DNA of 47,509 bases from Rhodospirillaceae bacterium (GTDB lineage Bacteria > Pseudomonadota > Alphaproteobacteria > GCA-2721365). Where the stretch lies: the NCBI GenBank assembly GCA_002721365.1, contig PBKC01000026.1:1-47509 (forward strand), written 5' to 3'. The stretch's first letter is position 1. Each line of letters starts with the position of its first letter. Below the pieces are notes generated by a model. It was not told the DNA's origin. It made no database searches and was given only the letters and a program-made list of their open reading frames with translations. The position numbers were made by a program, and so were the translations under genes. Of this stretch, positions 8,399 to 17,445 are shown piece by piece.

Positions 8399-11078
8399 AT
8401 GACGAGACCGGACCCCGAAACGACCGACCGCAAAAAGCCCGCAAAAGGCTCCGAAACGGCCGTGACGCCGATGATGGCGCAATACCTGTCGATCAAGGCG
8501 GCACATCCCGATTGTCTGCTGTTCTACCGCATGGGCGATTTCTACGAGATGTTCTTCGACGACGCCGTCCACGCGGCGAAGGCGCTCGATATCACTCTCA
8601 CCAAGCGTGGACAGCACGACGGGGCCGACATACCGATGTGCGGCGTTCCGGTCCATTCCCACGAAGCCTATCTCAGGCGACTCGTCGCCAAGGGATTCCG
8701 GGTCGCAATCTGCGAGCAGATGGAGGACCCCGCCGAGGCCAAGAAGCGCGGTGCCAAGTCGGTGGTCGAGCGCGGGGTGATCCGGGTCGTGACCGCCGGG
8801 ACGCTGACCGAAGACAGCCTGCTCGACGCCCGCAGCAACAACCATCTGGCGGCCATTGCGCGTCTCCGCGACGACTGGGCGCTGGCCTGGCTCGACATGT
8901 CGACAGGCGAATTCGCCGTGATGCCGACCGATCGGGCGGCTCTGGCGGCCGACCTCGCCCGTGTTGCGCCGGGAGAGCTTCTGGTCGCCGATACGCTGCT
9001 TCAGGACCAGGACAGCTACGCCCTGCTTCGCGACTGGAAGGACGTGCTGACGCTGGTACCCGCGTCGCGCTTCGACAGCAGCGGTGCCGAGCGGCGGCTG
9101 AAGGCGTTCTACGGCGTCGCGGCGCTCGATGCGTTCGGCAGCTTCAACCGTGTACAGCTCGCTGCTTGCGGCGCCCTCGTCGAATATCTCGACCTGACTC
9201 AGCGCGGCCGCATGCCGCGGCTGACAGCCGCCGGTACCGATCGCCACGGACGCGCTGATGGCGATCGATCCCGCGACCCGCCGGAATTTGGAGCTCACCA
9301 CCACTCTCGGCGGCGAACGCTCGGGCAGTCTGCTGTCGGTGATCGATCGTACCGTCACCAATGGCGGTGCGCGGGCGCTCGCGGCACGGCTGGCGGCGCC
9401 GGGAACCGACCCGAGGGCGATCAACGCCCATCTCGACATGGTGCAGTTCTTCCACGAGGACGCCGACCTCCGCGAGACCGTGCGCGGGCTTCTCGCCAAA
9501 GTGCCGGATCTCGAACGGGCCCTCTCTCGCCTCACCTTGGGGCGCGGCGGGCCGCGGGATCTGGCGGCGGTTCGCGACGGCCTCGCGGAAACGGCCCGGC
9601 TGCGCGCCATCCTTGCCCGCGACGGGCTAGGCCCACCGCCCGATGGAATCGCGAAGGCCGGCGACGACCTCGGCGAGCACGCCGCGCTCGTCGAGCGGTT
9701 GGGCCGCGCGCTCGCCGCCGAGCTTCCGGTCTACGCCCGCGATGGCGGTTTGATCGCCGCGGGTTACGCGCCGCAACTCGACGAGCAACGGACTCTCCGC
9801 GACGAAAGCAAGCGGTTGATCGCCGCCCTCGAATATCGCTACCGCGAGGAGACGGGCATTGCGTCGCTCAAGATCCGGCACAACAACGTGCTCGGCTACT
9901 ATGTCGAAGTGACGCCGACCCACGCCGACAAGGTCGGTCCGCCGCTCACCCACCGACAGACCCTGGCGGGGGCGGTGCGGTTCAACTCGCCGGAACTCGG
10001 CGAGCTTCAGGACAAGATCACCCGTGCGGCCGACCGCGCCCTCGCGCTGGAGATCGAGCTCTTCGACGAGCTGGCGGGCGAGGTGGTCGCGCGGTCCGAG
10101 CCTGTCGCGCGTGCCGCTGCGGCTTTCGCGGCGATCGACGTCGTGGCCGCTCTGGCCGAGCTGGCGGCGACGCGGCGCTATTGTCGGCCGGACGTCGATG
10201 ATTCGCAGGCTTTCGAGATCAAAGGGGGCCGCCACCCGGTGGTGGAGAGCTTTGTCGACGGCGGCGGTTTCGTCGCCAACGACTGCGACCTCTCCGAGGC
10301 GCAACGGCTCTGGCTGCTTACCGGTCCGAACATGGCGGGAAAAAGTACGTTCCTGCGCCAGAACGCCTTGATCGCGGTCCTGGCGCAGATGGGCGCCTAT
10401 GTGCCGGCGGACTCGGCTCGGATCGGCGTCGTCGATCGCTTGTTCAGCCGCGTCGGTGCGGCGGACGACCTCGCCCGCGGACGGTCGACCTTCATGGTGG
10501 AGATGGTCGAGACGGCGGCGATCCTGAACCTTGCAGGGCCACGGGCCCTGGTGATCCTGGACGAGATCGGCCGCGGCACGGCGACCTATGACGGTCTCAG
10601 CATCGCCTGGGCGACGGTCGAGCATCTGCACGAAGTCAATCGCTGCCGCGGCTTGTTCGCCACCCATTATCATGAATTGACGGCGCTCGCCGCCAAGCTG
10701 CCCGCGCTCGCCTGCCACGGTATGCGGGTCAGGGAGTGGGAGGGCGATATCGTCTTTCTGTACGAAGTGGCGCCGGGGGCGGCGGACCGTTCCTACGGCA
10801 TCCATGTGGCGAAGCTTGCCGGCCTTCCGCCGGCCGACATTGCGCGTGCCGAAGCCGTTCTTGAGCGGTTGGAAAGAGGGGAGAGCTCCAGTACGCCCGT
10901 GCAGCTTGCCGAGGATCTGCCTCTGTTCGCGGCCGCGCGGAAGGAGCCCCTTTCCGAAGCGCCGGCCGAGCGTCCTGCCGTTCTCGATCGCCTCGCGGCG
11001 CTCGATCCCGACTCGCTCAGCCCTCGTGAGGCGCTTGAACTCCTTTACCGTCTTCAGAGCGAGGCGCGCGGCGATTGA
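8399..11078 (+). pseudogene. mutS: DNA mismatch repair protein MutS, split by a +1 frameshift near 9230
   Basis: MutS recognises mismatches and starts methyl-directed or nick-directed repair. From 8399 the frame encodes the mismatch-binding domain, with the Phe-x-Glu wedge in MGDFYEMF, and the connector domain up to GRMPRLTA at about 9229. From about 9228 the homologous continuation [23 protein letters not shown] is in the next frame and runs uninterrupted to 11078, with Walker [10 protein letters not shown], the DEIGRG Walker B and the ATHYHEL motif. The total of 2680 bases is one more than a multiple of three and equals 892 residues plus stop once one base is removed, the normal MutS length. 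As written, the upstream frame runs on to 10201 as a chimera without an ATPase. All motifs on both sides are intact, so this is either a very recent mutation or a one-base sequencing/assembly error in a gccgccgg context. Confidence 0.9.
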
Positions 11079-11544
11079 CCGTTGCTGCCGGCGTGAGGCT
11101 TCCCGGCCGCTGCAGATGTTCGCGAACGCTCGCCAAGGCGCGTTCGGCGGCGGCGACGTGCTCGACCGCTCGCTGTCGTCCGTCGGTCGACAGATCGTCG
11201 GCCGAGAAGGCGCTTTGAACTTCCCACAGGGCGTTGGCTGCTTCCTTGATGGCGCGTGCCGCCTCGCGCACGATGTCGCCGCTACCGTCGCCGACCAGAC
11301 GGGCAACTGCCCGAAACCCGGTCCCGGTCAACAGGGCATCGACCAGCCTGACGTCGGGGACCTCGCGCAGGAGGGCGCGGATTTCCTCCGGTGCAAAAGG
11401 GACACGCCCTTTGATACGCGAATAAAAGGTCGCGTACTTCATATCCAGCGCCTGAGCCACTTCCTGCACAGGACGACGTTTTTCGCTCACCAGAATCCGG
11501 TGGGCGGTACGGGCGAATGTATCGGCATCCGGCATGGCGGGCAT
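11017..11544 (-). CDS. Small putative DNA-binding protein, phage CII-like
   Basis: A protein of about 175 residues of uncertain function. The first 75 residues look like a helix-turn-helix domain ([21 protein letters not shown]), reminiscent of the phage regulatory CII (PF06892-type) family. The rest is a long amphipathic helical stretch with a basic tail. Starts are possible at GTG 11553 and ATG 11544 or 11535; the ATG at 11544 has a GGGAG about 11 bases upstream and is used here. Its 3' end overlaps the 3' end of mutS by 62 bases on the opposite strand, so the C-terminal 20 residues (basic, Arg/Pro-rich) are encoded antisense to the MutS C-terminus. No other phage gene is nearby. The composition of the first two thirds is that of a real protein; the family name is tentative. 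Confidence 0.65.
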   Translation of the reverse strand: MPAMPDADTFARTAHRILVSEKRRPVQEVAQALDMKYATFYSRIKGRVPFAPEEIRALLREVPDVRLVDALLTGTGFRAVARLVGDGSGDIVREAARAIKEAANALWEVQSAFSADDLSTDGRQRAVEHVAAAERALASVREHLQRPGSLTPAATVNRRAPRSEDGKGVQAPHEG

Positions 11545-11768
11545 CTTCTTCACAGCTCCCTATCCGCAGCCCAGCGTTGATCGCTTCTATTCTTTCTGGG
11601 AACGGCTGCCGCCAACCTGGATCAATGCACGATGAAGAATTTCACGATGACCGTTATTCGAACACGGGTTCCAGGCGGCGCAGTCGGCTGTCGTGGAAAG
11701 GTCTCTCGTGCTATCGTTGAACCCGCGCCGGACCGGCGAGAAATCAAAACAACACTGGAGGAGACGGC

Positions 11769-12185
11769 ATGACCAAGGTGGCGATGAGCACGGCGGTACC
11801 CGTTTCGGCGAAGCAGGTTTGGGACTTGATCGGCAACTTCAATGCGATGCCTCAGTGGCATCCGGCGGTAAAGAACAGTGAGCAGAAGGGAGACGGGGTC
11901 GGCTCGGTACGGACGATGACCCTTCCCGATGGATCGCAGATCGTCGAGAAGCTGGAGTCCAAGGACGACGGCAGCCGGTCTCTGACCTATTCCATCGTCA
12001 ATTCGCCGCTGCCGGTCGCGAACTACACTTCGACGATGACGGTTCACGACAAGGGTGGGCAGGCCGAGGTCGAGTGGAGCAGCAATTTCGATCCCAAGGG
12101 CGCTTCGCCGGAAGATGCGATGAAAGCCGTACAGGGTGTCTACGCGGCCGGCCTCGAGAATCTGAAGAAGATGTTCGGGGGGTGA
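11769..12185 (+). CDS. SRPBCC (START-like) family protein
   Basis: A protein of 138 residues with the polyketide cyclase/START-like fold signature: an N-terminal strand followed by VSAKQVWDLIGNFNAMPQWHPAV, the typical first helix and 'W/HP' turn, then alternating beta strands and a long C-terminal helix (EDAMKAVQGVYAAGLENLKKMF). Such proteins bind hydrophobic ligands; the ligand cannot be told from sequence. It has no signal peptide, so it is probably cytosolic. The ATG follows an excellent GGAGGAG site with eight-base spacing. It stands alone, between an oppositely oriented putative regulator and glnD. The 220-base region upstream (11545-11768) must hold divergent promoters, but no clear operator was recognised there. 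Confidence 0.85.
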   Translation: MTKVAMSTAVPVSAKQVWDLIGNFNAMPQWHPAVKNSEQKGDGVGSVRTMTLPDGSQIVEKLESKDDGSRSLTYSIVNSPLPVANYTSTMTVHDKGGQAEVEWSSNFDPKGASPEDAMKAVQGVYAAGLENLKKMFGG

Positions 12186-12193
12186 TAGTCTGC

Positions 12194-12230
12194 GCCGGAA
12201 GGTTTCCGGCCGCGAGACCGTGGTTGTTTT
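12194..12230 (+). terminator. Possible terminator after the SRPBCC gene
   Basis: A seven-base perfect stem (12194-12200 with 12204-12210, three-base loop) lies just after the stop codon and is followed some 15 bases later by a T-rich stretch (ttgtttt). A second small stem (12218-12239) surrounds that stretch. The T tract is displaced, so the call is weak. Confidence 0.35.
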
Positions 12231-12389
12231 CACCCACGGAAGAACGATCTAGGGGCAGGGACGGCGGGCCGGTCGCTCGCCATCCCGACCTCGGTGCGCC
12301 AAGGGGACAAACCCTTGACGAAGTCTTAGGGGAGACGTGTTAAGCGAAGGGCCGGCGGTGCGGTAACGAGTTTCGGACAACGGGGTTAC

Positions 12390-15170
12390 ATGGATCAGAT
12401 CAGCAATCGCCGCGGTATCGTCAATCGTCGGCAGCTCGCGGCAGCGGTGGCCGACATTCCGAGCGACCTGCCGGAGAAGGATCAGCGGGCGCGGCTGCTG
12501 TCGCTTCTGAAGCGATCGCTGGAAGAGGGGCGCAAGGAACTCGAGCATCGGCTTGAGTCCGGGACGGCGGGGCCACAGATCACCGCCGGTCATGCCTACT
12601 TGATCGACCAGATCATCGGTGTGCTGTTCGAGTTCGCCGTCACTCGCGTCTATCCGGTCTCGAACCCGACCGCGGCCGACCGCATCGCGCTGGTCGCCGT
12701 CGGCGGCTACGGGCGCGGCGAGATGGCGCCGTTCTCCGACGTCGACCTGCTGTTCCTGATTCCCTACAAGCAGACCCCGCGCGGCGATCAGATCGTCGAG
12801 TACGTCCTCTATATGCTGTGGGACCTGGGCCTGCAGGTTGGCCAGTCGGTGCGCTCGGTCGACGAGTGTCTGAGCCGTGCCAAGCGCGACATCACCATCC
12901 GCACCAATCTTCTGGAGATGCGCTTCCTGTGGGGCGAGCAGTCGCTGTTCTCGGAGTTGGAGCGGCGCTTCAAGCGTGAACTGATCGCCGGAAGCGGTCC
13001 TGAGTTCCTCACCGCCAAGCTGGGCGAGCGCGATGAGCGTCATGGACGCATGGGGGATTCGCGCTATGTGGTCGAACCCAACATCAAGGAAGGGAAGGGC
13101 GGTCTCCGCGACCTTCACACCCTCCTGTGGATTACCCGTTATCTCTACGACGCCGAGAGCATCGACGATCTGGTCGCCGAGGGCGTGCTGACGCCGAGCG
13201 AGCGCCGAAAGCTGATGAAGGCGCGCCGGTTCCTGCTCACCGTTCGCTGCCATCTCCACTACGTGGCCGGCCGTGCCGAGGAACGGCTCACCTTCGACGT
13301 TCAGCCCAAGATCGCCCGCCGCATGCACTATACCGACCATGCGGGCGCGACCAGGGTCGAGCGCTTCATGAAGCACTACTATCTGATCGCGAAGACGGTA
13401 GGCGAACTGACCCGCGTGTTCTGTGCCGACCTGGAAGCCAAGCACAAGCGCTGGGCGACGGCGTGGCTGCCACGGTTGGGGCTCGGCCAGCGGATGGTCG
13501 AAGGCTTCCCCGTCGAGAGCGGGCGGATTTCTATCGAAGGCCCCACCGCCTTCGTCGACGATCCGGTGCGGCTGATCCAGCTGTTCCACGTCGCCCAAAA
13601 GCGCGATCTCGACATCCACCCGGAGGCGCTGCGCCAGATCGGCCAGGACCTCCGGCTGGTCGACGACATCCGTGAGGACCCCAGGGCCAACGCCCTGTTC
13701 ATGGAGATCCTGACCTCGCGGAAGGACCCGGAAACGAGCCTCCGGCGCATGAACGAGGCTGGCGTTCTGGGGCGCTTCATCCCCGATTTCGGTCGGGTAA
13801 TCGCCCAGACACAGCACGACATGTACCATGTGTACACGGTCGACGAGCACACCATCTTCGCCATCGGAATCCTGTCCCGGATCGAGCAGGGCAAGATCGG
13901 CGACGAGGTGCCGCTGGCCACCGACATCGTGCACAAGGTGCAGTCTAGGAAGGCGCTGTATCTCGCGGTCTTCCTCCACGATATCGCCAAGGGCCGCGGC
14001 GGAGACCATTCGGAGCTCGGCGCCAAGGTCGCGCGGCGGCTCGGGCCACGCCTCGGCCTCACCGCCGAGGAGACGGAGACCGTCTCCTGGCTGGTGCTCC
14101 ACCATCTTCTTTTCAGCGGCACCGCTTTCAAGCGCGACGTCGACGACCCGAAGACGGTGACCGACTTCGTCGAGGTCGTGCAGTCGCCCGAGCGGCTGCG
14201 CCAGCTCCTGGTGCTGACGGTGGCCGACATCCGGGCCGTGGGGCCGAAGGTGTGGAACGGCTGGAAGGGCCAGCTTCTCCGCGACCTCTATCATCAGGCG
14301 GAAGACCTGATGATGGGCGGCGATTTGGCCGCCGGGCGGAACCGCCGGGTGGCGATGGCGATCGACAATCTGAAGGCGCATCTGCCCGACTGGCCGGATG
14401 ACGAGATCGACGCCTATGTCGCCCGTCACTATCCGCCTTACTGGATCGCCTTCTCGGCCGAAACCCATGCGCGCCACGCCCGGCTGCTCCGGCAGGCCGA
14501 CCGCGAGAAGCGGCCGCTCACCCTCGATACCCAGGTCGACCGCTTCCGCTCGGTGACCGAGATCACCCTCTATGCGCCGGACTTCTATGGTCTGTTCGCG
14601 GGGGTGGCCGGGGCGATGGCGGTGTGCGGCGCCAACATCGTCGACGCCAAGATCTTCACCACCACCGACGGCATGGCGCTCGACGTGTTCTGGATTCAGG
14701 ACGCGGCCGGCGGCGCCTTCGACCGTCCCGACAAGCTCGCCAAGCTGGCGACGGCGATCGACCAGACCCTGGCGCGCGAGATGAAGCCGGCCGAAGTTCT
14801 GGCCGGCCAGCGGCGTCTGCCCAGCCGGACCGAGGTCTTTACGGTCGAACCCCGGGTGTTCATCGACAATGCCGCCAGCGCCACGCGGACGGTGATCGAG
14901 GTCAACGGCCGCGACCGGCCGGGTCTTCTGTTCGATCTCACCCGGACGCTGCGCGAGCTCAGCCTGTCGATCGCCAGCGCGCGGATCACCACTTTCGGCG
15001 AGCGTGCCGTCGACGTGTTCTACGTCAAGGACATGTTCGGCCTGAAGATCCACAATCAGACGCGGCTCGACGAGATCCGCCGCCAGCTCCTTGCCATCCT
15101 CGACCCGTCGACGGGTGCGGACGACAGCGAGGAAGCCGAGGTTCACAGGATTCCGGAGGCGGCGGAGTAG
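12390..15170 (+). CDS. glnD: [Protein-PII] uridylyltransferase/uridylyl-removing enzyme GlnD
   Basis: Master nitrogen sensor. It uridylylates PII proteins under nitrogen limitation and removes UMP when glutamine is high. Its 926 residues match the family length. In order: a nucleotidyltransferase domain with the GGYGRGEMAPFSDVDLLFL motif (about residues 106-125) carrying the metal-binding Asp pair; a helical GlnD-type linker; an HD hydrolase domain with FLHDIAKGRGGDHS (about 530); and two C-terminal ACT domains (from about 722 and about 840, the latter beginning TVIEVNGRDRPGLL) that sense glutamine. It is a single transcription unit with its own promoter and a stem-loop overlapping its stop codon. 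Nothing is missing from the catalytic motifs. It may indirectly control the amidohydrolase island at 30-35 kb, which would supply nitrogen (inference). Confidence 0.97.
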   Translation: MDQISNRRGIVNRRQLAAAVADIPSDLPEKDQRARLLSLLKRSLEEGRKELEHRLESGTAGPQITAGHAYLIDQIIGVLFEFAVTRVYPVSNPTAADRIALVAVGGYGRGEMAPFSDVDLLFLIPYKQTPRGDQIVEYVLYMLWDLGLQVGQSVRSVDECLSRAKRDITIRTNLLEMRFLWGEQSLFSELERRFKRELIAGSGPEFLTAKLGERDERHGRMGDSRYVVEPNIKEGKGGLRDLHTLLWITRYLYDAESIDDLVAEGVLTPSERRKLMKARRFLLTVRCHLHYVAGRAEERLTFDVQPKIARRMHYTDHAGATRVERFMKHYYLIAKTVGELTRVFCADLEAKHKRWATAWLPRLGLGQRMVEGFPVESGRISIEGPTAFVDDPVRLIQLFHVAQKRDLDIHPEALRQIGQDLRLVDDIREDPRANALFMEILTSRKDPETSLRRMNEAGVLGRFIPDFGRVIAQTQHDMYHVYTVDEHTIFAIGILSRIEQGKIGDEVPLATDIVHKVQSRKALYLAVFLHDIAKGRGGDHSELGAKVARRLGPRLGLTAEETETVSWLVLHHLLFSGTAFKRDVDDPKTVTDFVEVVQSPERLRQLLVLTVADIRAVGPKVWNGWKGQLLRDLYHQAEDLMMGGDLAAGRNRRVAMAIDNLKAHLPDWPDDEIDAYVARHYPPYWIAFSAETHARHARLLRQADREKRPLTLDTQVDRFRSVTEITLYAPDFYGLFAGVAGAMAVCGANIVDAKIFTTTDGMALDVFWIQDAAGGAFDRPDKLAKLATAIDQTLAREMKPAEVLAGQRRLPSRTEVFTVEPRVFIDNAASATRTVIEVNGRDRPGLLFDLTRTLRELSLSIASARITTFGERAVDVFYVKDMFGLKIHNQTRLDEIRRQLLAILDPSTGADDSEEAEVHRIPEAAE

Positions 15171-15184
15171 CACTCCGCCGCTTT
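15159..15184 (+). terminator. Intrinsic terminator overlapping the glnD stop codon
   Basis: A perfect ten-base stem (15159-15168 and 15172-15181) with a three-base loop is followed by TTTA. The TAG stop codon of glnD is at the top of the stem. The T tract is short, but the stem is strong and well placed. Confidence 0.6.
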
Positions 15185-15212
15185 AGGTCGTCGTTACCCT
15201 TCCTCGGCGGAG

Positions 15213-15302
15213 ATGCTCGCATCGCGCGCGAGCATGACAAGCCTATGGGGAGGACGTCCGGAAGATTCCCGTCTTTCTGTCATCCTCGTGCTCGACACGA
15301 GG
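15213..15302. repeat. Paired palindromic (REP/BIME-like) element
   Basis: Two hairpins, 15213-15235 (eight-base stem, seven-base loop) and 15284-15302 (seven-base stem, five-base loop), are arranged so that GAGCATGACA at the end of the first is mirrored by TGTCATCCTC at the start of the second. This is the layout of head-to-head bacterial interspersed palindromes. It fills the gap between convergent glnD and the ligase fusion, and the second hairpin could also end transcription of the latter. Confidence 0.6.
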
Positions 15303-15308
15303 GCGGCG

Positions 15309-17228
15309 TCAGGCGGCGACGCTCGCCGTCTCGCGGGCGGTGGCTGTGCGATCCAAGGCGGCTTCGAGGATTGCGCGAAGCATGTCCGTATAGGACATGC
15401 CGGCGAAGCCCGCCATCAGGTTCATCTTGCCGTCCCAGCACCAGCCCGGATTGGGGTTCACTTCCAGGAGCTTGAGGTTCCCCTCCGCATCGGCGCGGAA
15501 GTCGAAGCGGGCGTAATCGCGGCAGCCCAGTCGCTCGAACAGGATCGAGGCGTTCTGGATCATCACCCGCTGGGAGTCGCCGTCGAGGTCGGTTTCCTTG
15601 TAGGCCACCTGGGTCCAGTAGGGACTTTCCGGCAGCCACTTCGATTCGTAGCCCAGGATCGGCGGCAGGCCGGGATCGAGCCGGCTGTAGTCGACTTCGA
15701 GAATCGGCAGGCTGCGCAGCCCGGTCGCCGGGTTGCCGAGCAGGCCGACGGTGTATTCCCGGCCCTGCAGGAACTCCTGCACCAGCACCGGGCGGCCCGG
15801 CAGCATCTCCCGGATGCGGGTCAGGCTCGCGAGCAGGGCTTCCGGCCCGTCGATCACGGCTTCCTTGACGATGCCGATGCTCGAGTCGCCGAAGTTCGGC
15901 TTGATCAGCGCGGGGAAGACCGAGGGGATGGTCGCCGACTGATCATCGGAGCGCATATAGGTCTCGACCGGTGTCGGGATGTCGAGCGCCGCGGCGACGG
16001 CGCGGACCAGCGCCTTGTCGTAACAGTGTGAGAGGCAGGCCGGCCCGGCGCCCGTATAGGGCAGATCGAGCATCTCCAGGATCGCCGGGATGTGCAGCTC
16101 CTTGAAGGCGTCGTTGGCGAAGCCCTCGTCGCAGAGGTTCAGCACCAGGTCGGGACGCTTGGCGCGCAGATCGGCGATCAGAGTCGGGTGGCTGTCGAGA
16201 TAGTCGAACTTGAAGCCATCGATCTCCGCCAGCGCTTCCTTCAGGCGTTGGACGGTCTCGAAGTCCTCCTCGTTGAAGCGGCCGCCCTTCTTCACCGTGT
16301 CGGGCAGCCGCGGATCACCCAGCAGCACGGTGACGTTGGTGATGGGGCGGGTTCGCGCCTTCGGTGCCGCTTTGCGCGGGGCGACGGCGGTCAGGAAAAT
16401 GCGGTGAGCCATCATGCCGAGATCCTGGCCCCGGTCCGAATGGGCCTCGACGGTGTCGTGAAGCTGCACCCCCTTGAAGCCCGCCTCCTCGATCAGCCCG
16501 ACGATGCGGTCGTGGCTATACAGCCGCTCGGCGTAGAACTGGTCGGCGATCACGCCGCGCTCGGCATGCACGACGACCTCGCGTGAGATCAGCCGGTCGC
16601 GGTCGGCCGAGAGCGAACGTTCGCGGCAGACGAAGTGGTTCTGGTCGATCCATTCCCAGGACCGCGGTTCGAAATGCTCGCGCATCCAGTCGCCGTCGGT
16701 GATGTCGAGCGCCACCTGGCCTTCCGAGACGAGCGAGCGCTTGATCGATTCGAGAACCTTGCGGTCATCGTTCTCGTCGGCGAAGTAGCCGAAGGAGTTT
16801 CCCATCACCGCGACGCAGTCGACCAGGCCGTCGCGGACCCGGAAGCTGCGGGCATCGCCCTCGCGGAACAGGACCTTGCGGCCCAGGCGGGTTGCGCGGC
16901 GGCGGGCGAGACGCACGAGGTAGCGGGACCGGTCGACGCCGATCAGGTCGGTGTAGCCGCGACGCGCGAGCTCCAGTACATGCCGTCCCTGACCGCAGCA
17001 CAGATCGAGGACGCGATCGCTCGGCTTGATGCCGGTAGCGGCGATCAAGAGGTCGATTTCACGCTGGGTGTTGGCGTCGTTTTCAACGACATCGCCATCC
17101 GTGCGGAGGTAGAGGGCGTCGAACAGCTCCCGCCACCACTCGGCGGGAAGATGGCTTTCGAGATCGGCCACGGGGCCGGTCCAGCTACGGTTGGGTCGCG
17201 GCTTGGCGACAAGCGGTGCCTTGGTCAT
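15309..17228 (-). CDS. Fusion of class I methyltransferase and D-Ala-D-Ala-ligase-like ATP-grasp enzyme
   Basis: A two-enzyme protein of 639 residues. Residues ~1-290 form a SAM-dependent methyltransferase with motif I VLDLCCGQGRH (about 73-83), a motif II acidic residue in IGVDRSRY and a YGYFAD-like post-motif region (MGNSFGYFADENDD). Residues ~300-625 form an ATP-grasp ligase of the D-Ala-D-Ala ligase type, with the ATP-binding lysine segment PALIKPNFGDSSIG, the lid segment VQEFLQGREYTVG and the metal-binding LLEVNPNPGW. Start: the ATG at 17228 begins a sensible sequence, while a longer form starting at 17351 has an arginine-rich shadow-like leader. It lies downstream of the two-component system on the same strand after a 217-base gap, so it is probably separately transcribed. 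Substrate unknown; probably an amino-acid or dipeptide ligase with coupled methylation. The fusion is real: no stop or frame change lies between the domains. Confidence 0.85.
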   Translation of the reverse strand: MTKAPLVAKPRPNRSWTGPVADLESHLPAEWWRELFDALYLRTDGDVVENDANTQREIDLLIAATGIKPSDRVLDLCCGQGRHVLELARRGYTDLIGVDRSRYLVRLARRRATRLGRKVLFREGDARSFRVRDGLVDCVAVMGNSFGYFADENDDRKVLESIKRSLVSEGQVALDITDGDWMREHFEPRSWEWIDQNHFVCRERSLSADRDRLISREVVVHAERGVIADQFYAERLYSHDRIVGLIEEAGFKGVQLHDTVEAHSDRGQDLGMMAHRIFLTAVAPRKAAPKARTRPITNVTVLLGDPRLPDTVKKGGRFNEEDFETVQRLKEALAEIDGFKFDYLDSHPTLIADLRAKRPDLVLNLCDEGFANDAFKELHIPAILEMLDLPYTGAGPACLSHCYDKALVRAVAAALDIPTPVETYMRSDDQSATIPSVFPALIKPNFGDSSIGIVKEAVIDGPEALLASLTRIREMLPGRPVLVQEFLQGREYTVGLLGNPATGLRSLPILEVDYSRLDPGLPPILGYESKWLPESPYWTQVAYKETDLDGDSQRVMIQNASILFERLGCRDYARFDFRADAEGNLKLLEVNPNPGWCWDGKMNLMAGFAGMSYTDMLRAILEAALDRTATARETASVAA

Positions 17229-17445
17229 CGCGTACGAATGCCCCCCGATAATCGGCGGCCTGCGGCCGGGGCTGAAAGGACGGAAAATGTCCAAGCGGAT
17301 GATGGGGCGGGCCGTCGCGGGCCGGGTCCAGCACCATTGGATGGCGCGCATATACGCTCATCCGCAGCCGAATCAACGGACAACATCGAGCGCGAGAAAA
17401 ATTTCCTTAAGGCGTTGCGCTAGAACCGATTTCCGCGCCCGCTCG

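Noticed and set aside
11017..11544. A prophage, suggested by the CII-like protein.
   Set aside because: No integrase, structural gene or attachment-site repeat was seen nearby; neighbours are housekeeping genes.
12249..15173. A 974-residue open frame antisense to glnD.
   Set aside because: It mirrors glnD codon for codon, has no recognisable domain and is rich in Arg/His/Asp/Gly, as expected from the opposite strand of a GC-rich gene.
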